The translations under genes and the position numbers were made by a program. The notes under the pieces are model-generated. The model was not told the origin of the DNA. It ran no database searches and was given only the letters and a program-made list of their open reading frames with translations. Below, one piece after another: positions 20,656 to 30,748 of a stretch of DNA of 64,000 bases. Position 1 is the stretch's first letter. The number at the start of each line of letters is the position of its first letter. Source of the stretch: Serratia sp. Ag1 (GTDB lineage Bacteria > Pseudomonadota > Gammaproteobacteria > Enterobacterales > Enterobacteriaceae); the NCBI RefSeq assembly GCF_000743355.1, contig NZ_JQEI01000023.1, positions 124,001 to 188,000 of the forward strand, in the 5' to 3' direction.

Positions 20656-20734
20656 AAAGTAGTAACCCTTTTCATCATCATAGTGCTCAGTGAATGTGTG
20701 GAATTTTACGATAAAACGGCAATATAAATGCTTT

Positions 20735-21049
20735 TTACCAGCTCCAACTATAAATTCGTAGATCGATGCCACCTTGCTCGGTGAATATAATGCCTTCTGC
20801 GAGCAGCGCTTCTTTTTGCCTGGTGTGATCCTCGCCACGCAGCGAAATCTGGCCGTGGCGATTGATGACGCGATGCCAGGGTAAGGTACTGCCTTCTGGC
20901 AACTTTTTCAGAACCCCGCCTACCTGGCGCGCGGCGCGCGATGAACCTGCCAGCCGAGCGACGTCACCGTAAGTTGTTACCTTGCCGTAAGGGATAGCGG
21001 CAATGACGTGAAATACACGTTGACGAAATGTCGCGTCTTCTAGAGGCAT
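20735..21049 (-). CDS. atl: Alkyltransferase-like protein Atl (YbaZ)
   Basis: This 104-residue protein is related to the DNA-binding domain of O6-methylguanine-DNA methyltransferase. It has PWHRV where true methyltransferases have PCHRV, so the acceptor Cys is replaced by Trp. Such proteins bind O6-alkylguanine lesions and hand them to nucleotide excision repair rather than repairing them directly. The start at 21049 ([12 protein letters not shown]) is preceded by AGGAAG; the long upstream extension is not supported. Confidence 0.92.
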   Translation of the reverse strand: MPLEDATFRQRVFHVIAAIPYGKVTTYGDVARLAGSSRAARQVGGVLKKLPEGSTLPWHRVINRHGQISLRGEDHTRQKEALLAEGIIFTEQGGIDLRIYSWSW

Positions 21050-21197
21050 GTTTTTCTTCCTACTGCATAAATCAGTGAAGAGAAGTGTGCCACAGCCTGG
21101 GTGGGTAAGAAAACAGCGGTTGACCTGGGTTGGCTTGCTATTTAGGTAACCATCACCGATAATGCCCGTCGCTTCGTCAGTCAATGAAGCCGTCAAT

Positions 21198-21311
21198 GGG
21201 GGCCCTGTTGGTTCTCCCGCAACACTAATTTGTGAACTCGGTCAGGTCCGGAAGGAAGCAGCCGTAGCAGACGACGTGTGTGCCGGGATGTAGCTGGCAG
21301 GGTCCCCACCA
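21198..21311 (+). ncRNA. ffs: 4.5S RNA of the signal recognition particle
   Basis: About 114 bases match 4.5S RNA, which binds Ffh and directs membrane proteins to SecYEG. The conserved apical domain is visible (GGTCAGGTCCGGAAGGAAGC, then GCAG and GTGTGCCGGGATGTAGC). The 5' end GGGGGCCCTG pairs with CAGGGTCCCC at the 3' end. It is divergent from atl, the usual location. Confidence 0.97.
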
Positions 21312-21843
21312 ATTCAGCCCCTAATTCCCCCTAATGCTGACCACTCTTATTCTATCTGCGTGATGGAATCATTGTTTGTCGCCGTTCGATACTGACTACT
21401 TTTAGTCTGCAATTATTTTGAACGTAAACCATACAGATGGCATTGGATTGCTTGCTAAGAGATTATCGTGCTTAAAGGCAGAAACATCAGTAGATAATTA
21501 TACCTATGATTTAATGGTGTACCGTCAGATTTGTCAGCTTGAAATTGCATCGGTCTTGGTTTGTTTGCAATTAGTGACCATTATTTTCACCACAGTAACA
21601 TAATGACTCATTTGGGTGGTGGAAATTTAACCGCCATTCATTTGCTGTAACCACTACTTAACGCCGCTGTAGCGTTAATGCGCAGCGTAAACATACCGGA
21701 CATGCTTAATTGAAAAAACGTTTACGGTTAATTCAAAAAGCCTGCTTACGGCACAGCAAAAGCCTATACTTTTAAGCTAAAGACTTAATCAAAACGGCGA
21801 GCGAAGCCGATAATAATATCGGCTCAACGCAGTGATTCTTTGA
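21312..21843. other. Intergenic region between ffs and hha
   Basis: No supported gene is seen. A 61-codon open frame at 21418-21603 lacks a ribosome-binding site and homology. A perfect hairpin (agccgata / tatcggct, 21805-21824) lies 20 bases after the hha stop on the minus side. It is followed on that strand by TTTTG only after a gap, so it is a weak candidate terminator for tomB-hha. In other Enterobacterales this gap can hold extra genes. Confidence 0.5.
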
Positions 21844-22047
21844 TTATCTTACAAATTTCCAGACGGCAACTGGGATTTTATCGTACAGTTTGTTCATGGT
21901 CAGTTCAGCAAGGCGATGATCTGCCGCTGAGTAGAACAATTCCAGTTCATCGTTAGAAAGTTCATACTTGTTTTTTTCTATAACGCGTTCAAGAGTGTCA
22001 ATCGTAGTGCATTTACGCAGACGCATCAGATAGTCAGTTTTCGTCAT
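21844..22047 (-). CDS. hha: Haemolysin-expression modulating protein Hha (YmoA type)
   Basis: Hha is a small nucleoid-associated protein that binds H-NS and helps silence horizontally acquired genes. The 67 residues ([13 protein letters not shown]...[13 protein letters not shown]) match YmoA of Yersinia in length; E. coli Hha has five more N-terminal residues. Cys13 corresponds to E. coli Cys18, the residue implicated in oxygen-dependent inactivation by TomB. It is downstream of tomB with a 48-base gap and probably co-transcribed. Confidence 0.96.
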   Translation of the reverse strand: MTKTDYLMRLRKCTTIDTLERVIEKNKYELSNDELELFYSAADHRLAELTMNKLYDKIPVAVWKFVR

Positions 22048-22095
22048 GGTAACCTTTAATCTTTTTAACCATAGTTGTCTGGGGATAAGTATCCC

Positions 22096-22464
22096 CTAAT
22101 TTTTCATCGTCGTACAGACGCCCTCTCCAGAGAACATTCTGAATAATCGCGCCTTGGTTTTTTGCCAACGGCGCAAGTCGGAGTCATTAATACCATAGCT
22201 GCTAAATAGCGTGTAGGTATCATCGAGATACTCTTCGACTAACTCTGACAAATCACTTTCGTCCATGTATTTAATTCTAAAGCTCATTACAAACGAAGCA
22301 ATATGTTCAATCAACTCATTAAGCTGCAAATTGACGGAGGAGGTTGGATCGTTTACCCACCCATGGTTGCTGTCACCCAAGGTGAGCATACCTTCGTCAG
22401 ACAAATTTTCACACAAGAATTTGAGTTGCGCAATATCATGCCTTTTAGGCGAATACTCATCCAT
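22096..22464 (-). CDS. tomB: Hha toxicity modulator TomB (YbaJ)
   Basis: TomB is the antitoxin-like partner of Hha; it promotes oxygen-dependent oxidation of Hha and reduces its toxicity. The start at 22464 (MDEYSPKRHDIAQLKFLC) is the family start and gives 122 residues; a 13-codon extension is not conserved. The conserved block SNHGWVNDPTSSVNLQLNEL and the Cys near residue 18 are present. Confidence 0.95.
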   Translation of the reverse strand: MDEYSPKRHDIAQLKFLCENLSDEGMLTLGDSNHGWVNDPTSSVNLQLNELIEHIASFVMSFRIKYMDESDLSELVEEYLDDTYTLFSSYGINDSDLRRWQKTKARLFRMFSGEGVCTTMKN

Positions 22465-23207
22465 ATCATCCCCCGTAAGTCTTAATTTCGGTGTTGATAA
22501 CACTCTGTGAGTACATTGATTTACATTGTAGACGATAGCTGCTTAACCATGGCTAAATAAACTATCCTTATAATTAATATAAATCATTTTTTGCCATCTA
22601 GCCTGTCGCTATTACTCAAACTTACAATTCATTGGTAACTGATGTAGCAAGTTACTGATTACGCCAAATACCCTGCAAGTTTCCATCGTGACAAATGTAT
22701 AGGAATCACTAATGTATTCATAAGCACCGTCGTCTGGGATTGTGCTAAAAATCAACTGCCGCCTATAGTAACCTATTGAATGCTATTGTCTGTTAAAAGG
22801 TTCATCTAAAATGTCTCTAATGGTTTACTCGGCCAGTTGTTTTCTTTCAGTAGGCGTTTGTCTTACTGCTTGGCATTGATCTCAACCAGGATTACTTATT
22901 AATAATCATTCTTTAAGTATTTACAGAAGGTGTGCTTACGCTTAAACGACAAAACAAGGCTCTGTGCAGCAGGTATACCTGAATTTTCCACCACCAACCT
23001 TCCTATCTTACTCCTTTTTTGCCCATTGTTGGGCAAATTTTTCAGAGAATAGGTTTTTACCATCCGCTCATGCTTATGTATACCCTAAATTTGATTAATT
23101 AGTGGTGTGACAAGTTGGGAGGAAGTTTCTTAGATTATTGTCGCTACTGCGAGAAGGTGTCGCTGGGGATATGAAAGCCCCGTTGAACCGCAACGAGGCT
23201 TCAGGCG
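22465..23207. other. Long AT-rich intergenic region between tomB and ykgO
   Basis: This 743-base gap contains the tomB promoter region and has no long open frame. On the + strand a 22-codon frame (22811-22879, MSLMVYSASCFLSVGVCLTAWH) is followed at 23018-23042 by a strong terminator that no annotated gene uses. An unannotated short + strand transcript is therefore possible. Confidence 0.4.
23018..23042 (+). terminator. Orphan rho-independent terminator on the + strand
   Basis: A perfect 8-bp stem (tttgccca / tgggcaaa) with a TTGT loop is followed by TTTTT in the + direction only. The flanking genes are both on the minus strand, so it implies an upstream + transcript ending here. Confidence 0.75.
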
Positions 23208-23348
23208 TTAACGTTTTTTCTTGCGCCCTTGTACTGCTTTGAATCGGGGGTTGGATTTACAGATCACGTAGATACGGCCATGGCGACGTACCACTTTACA
23301 ATCTGGATGGCGGCGTTTTGCCGAACGTAATGAACTCAGAACTTGCAT
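23208..23348 (-). CDS. ykgO: Alternative 50S ribosomal protein L36 (zinc-independent type)
   Basis: This 46-residue protein reads [20 protein letters not shown] and ends QGRKKKR. It is the C-minus paralogue of L36, lacking the zinc-binding cysteine set, and replaces the zinc-containing form when zinc is scarce. It lies 8 bases after ykgM, in the ykgM-ykgO operon order. Its length and sequence match the family. Confidence 0.95.
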   Translation of the reverse strand: MQVLSSLRSAKRRHPDCKVVRRHGRIYVICKSNPRFKAVQGRKKKR

Positions 23349-23356
23349 AATGATCC

Positions 23357-23617
23357 CTATGATTTTTTTCTGGCCAGGAAGCTGCCAAAGCGTTGCTGGA
23401 AGCGGGCGGTGCTGCCTTCTTTTGAGAACTCTTTTTGCTTGCCGGTATAGTACGGATGCGAAGCTGAAGAGATATCGAGCGTGACATAGGGCCAGTGTTG
23501 GCCGTCAAGCTCGATCGTACGCTCGGTTTTAATGGTCGAACCTATTTTGAAATAGGTATCTGCGCTGAGATCGTGGAATACCACGGTGCGATAGTTTGGA
23601 TGGATGCCTGTTTGCAT
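23357..23617 (-). CDS. ykgM: Alternative 50S ribosomal protein L31 type B
   Basis: This 86-residue L31 type B ([16 protein letters not shown]...) lacks the CxxC zinc ligands of RpmE. Substitution for RpmE frees ribosomal zinc during starvation. The start at 23617 is the family start and has AAAGGCG upstream; an extension to 23698 runs through the Zur site and is excluded. Sitting beside acrB rather than in the E. coli ykg position is the usual Serratia/Yersinia-type arrangement as far as I recall. Confidence 0.95.
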   Translation of the reverse strand: MQTGIHPNYRTVVFHDLSADTYFKIGSTIKTERTIELDGQHWPYVTLDISSASHPYYTGKQKEFSKEGSTARFQQRFGSFLARKKS

Positions 23618-23628
23618 AAACGCCTTTA

Positions 23629-23650
23629 TTGATATGTTATAACGTATCAA
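23629..23650. promoter_or_regulatory. Zur box at the ykgM-ykgO promoter
   Basis: A 22-bp near-perfect inverted repeat with half sites TTGATA and TATCAA around GTTATAAC starts 12 bases upstream of the ykgM start codon, over the probable promoter. It resembles known Zur boxes (core GTTATAnnATAAC type), so zinc-replete cells should repress the operon. Confidence 0.8.
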
Positions 23651-23740
23651 TAAATATAAATCGCAGTGAGAAACAGAGCAAGGGGAAAATGCGATCACAG
23701 GTTATCTAAGGAGGGGGATTGGTAGTTATCGCATGGTAGG

Positions 23741-23773
23741 TAAAAGAAAAAGGCCGCATCAGAGTGCGGCCTT
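23741..23773 (-). terminator. Rho-independent terminator of acrAB
   Basis: Read on the minus strand, a 9-bp stem (aaggccgca / tgcggcctt) with a 6-base loop is followed by TTTTCTTTTA, 22 bases after the acrB stop. Confidence 0.92.
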
Positions 23774-23795
23774 GGTTTTATGATACAGAACGGTA

Positions 23796-26700
23796 TCAGT
23801 GATGTTCAACCTGATGACTGTGCTCGATGTCTTCAGCCTTTCTACCGAAGCGGCGGCGAACCACCACGAAGAACACTGGTACAAAGAAGATCGCCAAGAC
23901 AGTAGCAGCAATCATCCCACCCATAACACCCGTACCTACGGCATTCTGTGCGCCAGAGCCCGCACCGCTACTGATAACCAGCGGCAGTACCCCGAGGATA
24001 AAGGCCAGAGATGTCATCAGGATGGGGCGCAGACGCATGCGTACTGCTTCCAGTGTGCCCTCGATCAGACCTTTACCTTCTTTTTCCATCAGGTCTTTGG
24101 CAAATTCCACAATCAATATTGCGTTCTTTGCCGACAGCCCAATGGTGGTCAACAGGCCCACCTGGAAGTAAACGTCGTTTTCCAACCCTCGCATGGTTGC
24201 TGCTAACAGAGCGCCGACTACCCCTAATGGCACCACCAGCATCACCGAGAATGGAATCGACCAGCTTTCGTACAGAGCCGCCAGACACAAGAACACCACG
24301 ATCAACGAGATGGCATACAGTGACGGAGCCTGGTTGCCGGACAGACGTTCCTGATAGGACATACCGGTCCAGTCATAACCCACGCCGCTTGGCAGTTTGG
24401 ACGCCAACTCTTCCATCATGTTCATGGCTTCACCGGTACTTCTGCCAGGAGCGGCCTGACCGAGGATTTCCATGGATGGCAATCCGTTATAACGTTCCAG
24501 ACGAGGTGAACCAAACTCCCATCGCGCACTAGAAAACGCAGAGAAAGGCACCATCTGGCCGGAACTGCCACGTACATACCAGTTATCAATATCACCCGGC
24601 AACATACGGAACGGAGCTGCGGACTGCAGATAAACTTTCTTCACACGCCCACGATCGATGAAATCGTTGACGTAAGCTCCACCCAACGCTGAGCTTAAGG
24701 TGGTATTGATATCGCTCAGGGAAACGCCCAGTGCTAAAGCTTTCTCCTGGTCGATCTCCAGTTTGAACTGCGGGGTATCCTCCAGGCCGTTAGGGCGTAC
24801 ACCGACCAGTAAGTCAGGGTGTTGTGCCACCATGCCTAACAGTTGGTTGCGTGCCTGGGTCAATTTTTCATGCCCCAGGTTACCCTGGTCGATCAACTGG
24901 AAGTCAAAACCGGTTGCGGTACCCAGTTCAACAATCGCTGGCAGGTTAAAGGCGAATACCAAACCATCCTTGATTTGTGAAAATGCCCCCATGGCCCGGC
25001 CTACGATAGCTGGCACTTTGTTTTGCTCGCCGCTACGTTCAGACCAGTCTTTCAGGCTGACGAAAGCCAGGCCGGTGTTCTGCCCTTGGCCGCTGAAGCC
25101 GAAACCGTTAACGGTAAACACCGAGTTAACGTTGTCTTTCTCCTTGGTCAGGAAGTAATGGTTGACTTCATCCAGGACTTTTTGGGTACGTTCTTGCGTT
25201 GCGCCCGCTGGCATTTGCACCATGGTTAACAGCATGCCCTGGTCTTCTTCCGGCAGGAACGAAGAAGGCAGACGCAGGAACAGCAGGCCCATACCGACCA
25301 CGATCAGCAGGTAAATCACCAGATAACGGCCAGTGCTGCGCAGAATATTCGCTACGCTGTCGGTGTAATGGTGAGTACTCTTTTCAAACAGACGGTTAAA
25401 CCAGCCGAAGAACCCGGTAGTGACGCCATGACTGCCTTTCTCGATGGGTTTGAGCATCGTGGCACACAGCGCAGGTGTCAGAATCAAGGCTACCAGCACT
25501 GACAGCACCATGGCAGAAACAATGGTGATTGAGAACTGACGGTAGATGGCACCGGTTGAGCCGCCGAAGAAGGCCATGGGGACAAATACCGCCGACAGCA
25601 CCAGAGCGATCCCCACCAGCGCACCCTGGATCTGATCCATGGATTTTCGGGTGGCTTCTTTCGGTGGTAAACCTTCTTCCGCCATCACACGTTCGACGTT
25701 TTCCACCACCACGATGGCGTCATCCACCAGTAGGCCGATCGCCAGCACCATGCCAAACATCGTCAAGGTGTTAATCGAATAGCCAAAGGTAGCCAGAATC
25801 GCGAACGTTCCCAATAAAACCACCGGCACGGCGATCGTCGGGATCAAGGTGGCGCGGAAGTTCTGCAGGAACAGATACATCACCATGAACACCAGAATGA
25901 TCGCTTCAATCAGCGTTTTCACCACTTCGTTAATCGAGATTTTAACGAAGGGAGTGGTGTCATAGGGGTAAACCACTTTCAGGCTGGACGGGAAGAACGG
26001 CTCGAGTTTGGCCAATTCTGCCTTCACAGCGGCTGCCGTATTCAACGCGTTGGCACCGGTCGCCAGTTTGATACCAATACCGGAAGCCGGTTTGCCGTTG
26101 AAGCGAGCGATCACGTTGTAGCTTTCACCGCCCAATTCAACTTTGGCAACGTCGCGCAAGCGTACCTGTGAGCCATCATTGTTGACCTTCAGCATTATTT
26201 TGCTGAATTCTTCTGGTGAGGTCAGGCGAGTCTGTGCGATGATCGAGGCATTTAACTGCTGGCCTTTAACCGGGGGAGTCCCACCAAGCTGGCCTGCGGC
26301 GATCTGGTTGTTCTGCACTCTGATTGCAGTAATCACATCTCCCGGCGTCAACTGGAAGTTGTTCAACTTGTTCGGATCCAGCCAGATACGCATCGCATAT
26401 TGGGAGCCGAATAGCTGAACGGTACCGACACCAGAGGTACGGCTGATAGGATCCTTGATATTGGAACCCACGTAGTCCGCGATGTCTTCCTGCGTCATGC
26501 TGCCGTCTTCAGAAATAAAACCGGCAACCATCAGGAAGCTGCTGCTCGATTTCTCCACGCTGACGCCCTGTTGCTGCACTTCCTGCGGCAACAGTGGCAT
26601 CGCCAGTTGCAGTTTGTTCTGCACCTGTACCTGCGCGATATCCGGATCGGTGCCTGAGTTGAACGTCAGCGTGATCTGAACGTTACCAGACGAATCACTG

Positions 26701-26942
26701 CTGGAGGACATGTACAGCAGGCCATCGATACCGTTCATATTCTGTTCGATAACCTGCGTTACGGTATCCTGCACCGTTTTGGCATCAGCACCCGGGTAGT
26801 TAGCGGAAATCGTCACTGCCGGTGGGGCAATAGTGGGATATTGCGCAATAGGCAGCTTCATTATCGACAAGATGCCTGCCAGCATAATAATGATGGCAAT
26901 GACCCATGCGAAAATGGGGCGATCTATAAAGAACTTAGCCAT
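23796..26942 (-). CDS. acrB: RND multidrug efflux pump, inner-membrane transporter AcrB
   Basis: AcrB is a proton-driven trimeric transporter that exports antibiotics, dyes, detergents and bile salts with AcrA and TolC. The 1048 residues match E. coli (1049). The start [17 protein letters not shown] and the proton-relay residues Asp407-Asp408 in [15 protein letters not shown] are present, together with 12 membrane segments and two large periplasmic loops. It lies 18 bases after acrA. Confidence 0.97.
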   Translation of the reverse strand: MAKFFIDRPIFAWVIAIIIMLAGILSIMKLPIAQYPTIAPPAVTISANYPGADAKTVQDTVTQVIEQNMNGIDGLLYMSSSSDSSGNVQITLTFNSGTDPDIAQVQVQNKLQLAMPLLPQEVQQQGVSVEKSSSSFLMVAGFISEDGSMTQEDIADYVGSNIKDPISRTSGVGTVQLFGSQYAMRIWLDPNKLNNFQLTPGDVITAIRVQNNQIAAGQLGGTPPVKGQQLNASIIAQTRLTSPEEFSKIMLKVNNDGSQVRLRDVAKVELGGESYNVIARFNGKPASGIGIKLATGANALNTAAAVKAELAKLEPFFPSSLKVVYPYDTTPFVKISINEVVKTLIEAIILVFMVMYLFLQNFRATLIPTIAVPVVLLGTFAILATFGYSINTLTMFGMVLAIGLLVDDAIVVVENVERVMAEEGLPPKEATRKSMDQIQGALVGIALVLSAVFVPMAFFGGSTGAIYRQFSITIVSAMVLSVLVALILTPALCATMLKPIEKGSHGVTTGFFGWFNRLFEKSTHHYTDSVANILRSTGRYLVIYLLIVVGMGLLFLRLPSSFLPEEDQGMLLTMVQMPAGATQERTQKVLDEVNHYFLTKEKDNVNSVFTVNGFGFSGQGQNTGLAFVSLKDWSERSGEQNKVPAIVGRAMGAFSQIKDGLVFAFNLPAIVELGTATGFDFQLIDQGNLGHEKLTQARNQLLGMVAQHPDLLVGVRPNGLEDTPQFKLEIDQEKALALGVSLSDINTTLSSALGGAYVNDFIDRGRVKKVYLQSAAPFRMLPGDIDNWYVRGSSGQMVPFSAFSSARWEFGSPRLERYNGLPSMEILGQAAPGRSTGEAMNMMEELASKLPSGVGYDWTGMSYQERLSGNQAPSLYAISLIVVFLCLAALYESWSIPFSVMLVVPLGVVGALLAATMRGLENDVYFQVGLLTTIGLSAKNAILIVEFAKDLMEKEGKGLIEGTLEAVRMRLRPILMTSLAFILGVLPLVISSGAGSGAQNAVGTGVMGGMIAATVLAIFFVPVFFVVVRRRFGRKAEDIEHSHQVEHH

Positions 26943-26960
26943 GTATTACCGGCTCCTTTT

Positions 26961-28151
26961 TTATGACTTCTTCGCGGATTCAGGCTGAGTCTGAGCAGGT
27001 GCCTGGCTGTCAGCCTCTTGCGCTTTCACCTGAGCACCTGGTCTGATCTTCTGCAAGCCAGTGACAATCACACGGTCGCCAGCTTTCAGGCCAGCGGTCA
27101 CAAGCCATTTATCGCCGATGGCCTGCGTGGCGGTCAGCGTACGCAACTCTACCTTATCGTCAGCGCCAACTACCAAGGCCGTTGCTTCACCGCGTGGGTT
27201 GCGCGTTATGCCTTGCTGTGGAACCAGTAAGGCTTCGCTGCGGACGCCTTCATCCAGACGGGCACGAACGAACATGCCTGGCAACAGCGCATCCTTTGGA
27301 TTAGGGAAGATCGCGCGGATAGTGATAGAGCCGGTGGTTTGATCGACCGTGACGTCAGAAAACTCCAACGTACCTTCATGCGCATATTCCTGCCCGTTTT
27401 CCAGCAGCAGTTTCACCTTGGCTTTGCCGTTCTCCTGCTGCAGGGTGCCATCAGCCAGTTCCTGTTTCAGGCGCAGAAAATCATTGCTGGACTGAGTCAC
27501 ATCCACGTACATCGGATCAAGCTGTTGCACGGTGGTCATGGCAACGGCTTGACCGCTGGAAACCAGCGCACCCTCGGTGACGGTAGAGATCCCGGTACGG
27601 CCAGAGATGGGTGAAGTCACTTTGGTGTAAGCCAGATTGATACGTGCAGCTTCTACCGCAGCCTTGGCAGCCACAACGGCGGCATTGGTTTGCATCTGTG
27701 TTGAAACGGCAGTGTCATAATCCTGCTTACTGACGTAGTTGGTACCCAGTAACGGTTTGTAGCGAGCAACGGTCAGGCGGGCGATTTCTGCAGCGGCCTG
27801 AGCTTTTGCCAACTCACCTTTGGCGCTGTCATAAGCGGCTTGATAAGGAGCTGGGTCGATTTGATACAGTGAAACCCCCGCCTTGATATCGCTGCCTTCG
27901 GTGAAGTTACGCTTCAGGATAATACCATTCACCTGAGGGCGAACTTCGGCGATGCGGTATGCTGCAGTGCGGCCAGGCAGGTCGGTAGTAATGTTAAGAG
28001 GTTCAGCTTTTAGCGTCACGACACCCACGGTAGGAGCGGGATGTTGGGCACCTTGTTGCTGGGTTTCTGTGTCGTTACATCCTGTAAGCACTAAGCTGCC
28101 TGAAAGCATCAGAACCGCCGCCAGAGGCGTTAACCCTCTGTTTTTGTTCAT
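26961..28151 (-). CDS. acrA: RND efflux pump, periplasmic adaptor AcrA
   Basis: AcrA is the lipid-anchored adaptor linking AcrB to TolC. The lipobox LTGC puts the lipidated Cys at residue 25, as in E. coli. A hairpin of coiled coil, a lipoyl-like domain (VRPQVNGIILKRNFTEGSDI) and beta-barrel follow. The 396 residues match the family. It is the first gene of acrAB and faces acrR across a 142-base gap with a strong palindrome. Confidence 0.97.
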   Translation of the reverse strand: MNKNRGLTPLAAVLMLSGSLVLTGCNDTETQQQGAQHPAPTVGVVTLKAEPLNITTDLPGRTAAYRIAEVRPQVNGIILKRNFTEGSDIKAGVSLYQIDPAPYQAAYDSAKGELAKAQAAAEIARLTVARYKPLLGTNYVSKQDYDTAVSTQMQTNAAVVAAKAAVEAARINLAYTKVTSPISGRTGISTVTEGALVSSGQAVAMTTVQQLDPMYVDVTQSSNDFLRLKQELADGTLQQENGKAKVKLLLENGQEYAHEGTLEFSDVTVDQTTGSITIRAIFPNPKDALLPGMFVRARLDEGVRSEALLVPQQGITRNPRGEATALVVGADDKVELRTLTATQAIGDKWLVTAGLKAGDRVIVTGLQKIRPGAQVKAQEADSQAPAQTQPESAKKS

Positions 28152-28241
28152 AGAAAAACCTCAAGTGTCCGATTTCAAAATGATCAATGGATCACAAGCT
28201 TTAAAACCCATTGCTGCGTTAATCTTATGTGCGTGCTATGG

Positions 28242-28265
28242 TACATACATTCGCGAATGTATGTA
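28242..28265. promoter_or_regulatory. AcrR operator
   Basis: A perfect 24-bp palindrome with half sites TACATACATTCG and CGAATGTATGTA lies 28 bases upstream of acrR. It differs from the E. coli AcrR operator by only the two central bases of my recalled sequence. It should repress both acrAB and acrR. Confidence 0.93.
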
Positions 28266-28293
28266 AATCACACTTCCCCTAAAAAGCAATGTC

Positions 28294-28959
28294 ATGGCAC
28301 GAAAAACCAAACAGCAGGCGCTAGAAACACGGCAGCAGATCCTTGACGCTGCTGTGAGAGAATTCTCTGAGCGTGGCGTTTCAGCAACGTCACTAACAGA
28401 TATTGCTACCGCTGCGGGGGTTACACGTGGAGCAATTTACTGGCATTTCAAAAACAAGGTAGACCTGTTCAGCGAGGTCTGTGAATTGTCAGAGTCGAAA
28501 ATAGGCGACCTGGAGGTAGAGTATCAGGCAAAGTATCCTGATAATCCACTGCGTATTTTAAGGGAAATCCTGATTTACATTCTGACAGCGACGGTAATTG
28601 ATAGCCGCCGTCGCGATCTGATGGAGATCGTTTTTCACAAGTGCGAGTTTGTCGGTGAAATGATGCCGTTTCATGATGCCCGCAAAATACTTTATCTCGA
28701 GGGTTATGAGCGTATCGAAAGCGTGCTGCGTAACGGGATGAATCATGGCCAACTGCCTGCCGATCTCCACACGCGTCGTGCCGCTATCATATTACATGCC
28801 TACGTTACGGGGTTGATGGAGAACTGGCTATTTATGCCGGAAAGCTTTGATCTGAAAGCCGAAGCGAGCGTATTGGTTGATGCCTTCATCGATATGGTGC
28901 AACTCAGCCCGAGCTTGCGCACGCAACCGCACGAGCAGGCAGAGTGCCCCCCTTTATAA
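28294..28959 (+). CDS. acrR: TetR-family repressor AcrR
   Basis: AcrR is the local repressor of acrAB, released by binding drugs and dyes. The 221 residues have an N-terminal TetR HTH (about residues 10-57, with [21 protein letters not shown]) and an alpha-helical ligand domain. It is divergent from acrA and overlooks the 24-bp operator. The next gene follows 11 bases after the stop, so the two are probably co-transcribed. Confidence 0.96.
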   Translation: MARKTKQQALETRQQILDAAVREFSERGVSATSLTDIATAAGVTRGAIYWHFKNKVDLFSEVCELSESKIGDLEVEYQAKYPDNPLRILREILIYILTATVIDSRRRDLMEIVFHKCEFVGEMMPFHDARKILYLEGYERIESVLRNGMNHGQLPADLHTRRAAIILHAYVTGLMENWLFMPESFDLKAEASVLVDAFIDMVQLSPSLRTQPHEQAECPPL

Positions 28960-28970
28960 AGGAGAGTTTT

Positions 28971-29324
28971 ATGTCATCTGTTTTACTGATTGCCAATGGT
29001 GCGGCTTACGGTCAGGAATCATTGTTCAATGCGCTGCGCTTGGCGATTAGCCTGAAAGAACAGCAACCTGGCCTTAATCTCAGGCTGTTTCTGATGTCTG
29101 ACGCTGTCGTTGCTGGGCTCGCCGGGCAGCAGCCACGTGAGGGGTATCACCTGCAGCAGATGCTGGAGATCCTGACGGCACAGCAGGTCACGGTAAAATT
29201 GTGTAAAACCTGCACCGACGCCCGAGGCATCAGCCAACTGAAGCTGGCCGATGGCGTTGAAATTGGTACGCTGGTTGAACTGGCCCAGTGGACGTTAGCG
29301 GCTGAAAAGGTGCTGACCTTCTGA
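28971..29324 (+). CDS. ychN: DsrE-family protein, YchN-like
   Basis: This 117-residue protein has the same length and most of the sequence of E. coli YchN, a hexameric DsrE-fold protein related to sulfur-relay subunits. Conserved features are the N-terminal IANGAAYGQESLFNALRLA and the pair of cysteines in KLCKTCTDARGIS. The function is not known. The start at 28971 has AAAGGAGAG just before it; a 9-codon extension into acrR is less likely. In E. coli ychN lies elsewhere, so its position directly behind acrR is notable. Confidence 0.9.
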   Translation: MSSVLLIANGAAYGQESLFNALRLAISLKEQQPGLNLRLFLMSDAVVAGLAGQQPREGYHLQQMLEILTAQQVTVKLCKTCTDARGISQLKLADGVEIGTLVELAQWTLAAEKVLTF

Positions 29325-29397
29325 CTTTTCTTTAATCGATTTGGCAATAAAGCGGGCATAAGCTGGGAATAAAGGCAGTGACCGGCTGCGCGGCCCG

Positions 29398-29583
29398 CTA
29401 TGATTGTTGGCTGGTGGTCTGATAGTGCGACATAACGCTCGCACGCTGAACTTTTTCCTGATAATCCCTTTTGACGATGTCCAATGCTGCCAGCGCCGTT
29501 GCCGGATCGATTTCGTTACACTCCAGCAGGTAAATCAGATCTACCGCCAGTTGCAGTTCTGGAGAAGCATTTTCTATAGACAT
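29398..29583 (-). CDS. rsmS: RsmS/YbaM small protein (DUF2496)
   Basis: This 61-residue protein ([41 protein letters not shown]; key block LAVDLI..LLE and ALDIVKRDY) matches YbaM of E. coli (53 residues). RsmS was described in Pectobacterium as a regulator of secondary metabolism. The mechanism is unknown. It sits beside priC, as in E. coli, where the two are adjacent. Confidence 0.88.
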   Translation of the reverse strand: MSIENASPELQLAVDLIYLLECNEIDPATALAALDIVKRDYQEKVQRASVMSHYQTTSQQS

Positions 29584-29687
29584 AGGTCCAACGTGTTGAG
29601 TGAATGAGTATCGGGTAGATCGTTTTGGTGAGTATAGTGAACATCACGTCGGTCAGGGAATAATCATTCAAATAATGTGATAACTAT

Positions 29688-30224
29688 TCAAAAACCGTTT
29701 TCTTTTCGTTCAATATTACGCTCAATGCGCGCTAATGCTTGCCGACAACGCATCAAGCGACCTTCCAATGCCGCCAATTCTTGCTGAAGCTTTTTCTGCG
29801 CCGCAAAAGTGGTTTGCTGCCCCAACAGGTTTTCACGATCCTCTATCATCGCAATCAAGCGGCGCTCATAATCCTGGTGTTCGGCCAGTTTATGATACAA
29901 ATCGACGGCAACCCCTTCTTTTGACTGATTTTCTCGCCTGATCCCCAGAGTTGCGATCTCACGCTGCAATGCGGTGATCTGGGCAATCAGTTTTTCCGCC
30001 AGAAACGCGACGTGAGCGGTTCGGTTATCTTTTACCGCGTTCTGTAACTGAGCAAAATTCTTGCGAACCTCTGCCAGATAATCACGCAGGCGCGTACCGT
30101 GGTTGGAAAATAGCGTGGCGTCAAAGCGTGCCTGTGGGATTGCTTCATCGCTACGGGGTTGCACTTCGCTGGCTAACGTGGCGATCTGCTGTTCAAGGGC
30201 TTGTAGCAAGCGCTGCGTACTCAC
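29688..30224 (-). CDS. priC: Primosomal replication protein PriC
   Basis: PriC helps reload the replicative helicase DnaB at stalled forks in the PriA-independent restart route. The start chosen is GTG at 30224 (STQRLLQALEQQIATLA), with AAAGGA 6 bases away, giving 178 residues (E. coli 175). A longer open frame upstream overlaps ybaN and lacks homology. The conserved ARFDATLF and EHQDYERRL blocks are present. Confidence 0.93.
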   Translation of the reverse strand: MSTQRLLQALEQQIATLASEVQPRSDEAIPQARFDATLFSNHGTRLRDYLAEVRKNFAQLQNAVKDNRTAHVAFLAEKLIAQITALQREIATLGIRRENQSKEGVAVDLYHKLAEHQDYERRLIAMIEDRENLLGQQTTFAAQKKLQQELAALEGRLMRCRQALARIERNIERKENGF

Positions 30225-30367
30225 ATGATGTCCTTTGAGGAAACAATTTGTCGTTAAGCTTGCCCGTGAACGGCATTTGAAACAAGCAGGGCGTGGGGAA
30301 CTGGCTGGCAGAACAAAAGCTGGCGATAATATCCTAGGCAGGCCCTCATGAAGATAAAAGGAAAGGC

Positions 30368-30748
30368 ATGACGCGTTGGTTAATAATGTCATTAGGTTGG
30401 CTGGCCGTAGTGTTGGCAACGCTGGGCGTGGTGTTGCCGTTGCTGCCGACCACGCCATTTCTGCTATTAGCCGCGTGGTGCTTTGCCCGTTCGTCGCCAC
30501 GTTTTCATCATTGGCTGCTATATCGTTCATGGTTTGGTTCCTATTTACGCCATTGGCAACAACATCGTGCATTGCCAGCGGGAGCCAAATGGAAAGCGCT
30601 GCTGCTGATTATAGTGACGTTTGCGGTTTCGCTCTGGCTGGTGAAAGTCTGGTGGGCCAGGGGCGTTTTGTTGGTGATTCTGGCCATTCTTTTGGCCTTT
30701 ATGTTGCGGATGCCGGTTATTGATCGGGAGCAACAAAAAACGCGCTGA
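30368..30748 (+). CDS. ybaN: Inner-membrane protein YbaN (DUF454)
   Basis: This 126-residue protein has about four membrane helices. The DUF454 block VLPLLPTTPFLLLAAWCFARSSPRFHHWLL is the key feature (residues about 22-50). Function is unknown. It is divergent from priC and precedes apt, the same order as in E. coli. Confidence 0.93.
   Translation: MTRWLIMSLGWLAVVLATLGVVLPLLPTTPFLLLAAWCFARSSPRFHHWLLYRSWFGSYLRHWQQHRALPAGAKWKALLLIIVTFAVSLWLVKVWWARGVLLVILAILLAFMLRMPVIDREQQKTR

Noticed and set aside
21418-21603. 61-codon frame on + strand in the ffs-hha gap
   Set aside because: No ribosome-binding site, no homology that I recognise and biased, AT-rich sequence; treated as chance.
29688-30572. 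Longer priC reading with a 294-residue protein
   Set aside because: The upstream 116 residues lack homology and overlap ybaN on the other strand; GTG at 30224 with AAAGGA fits the family length.
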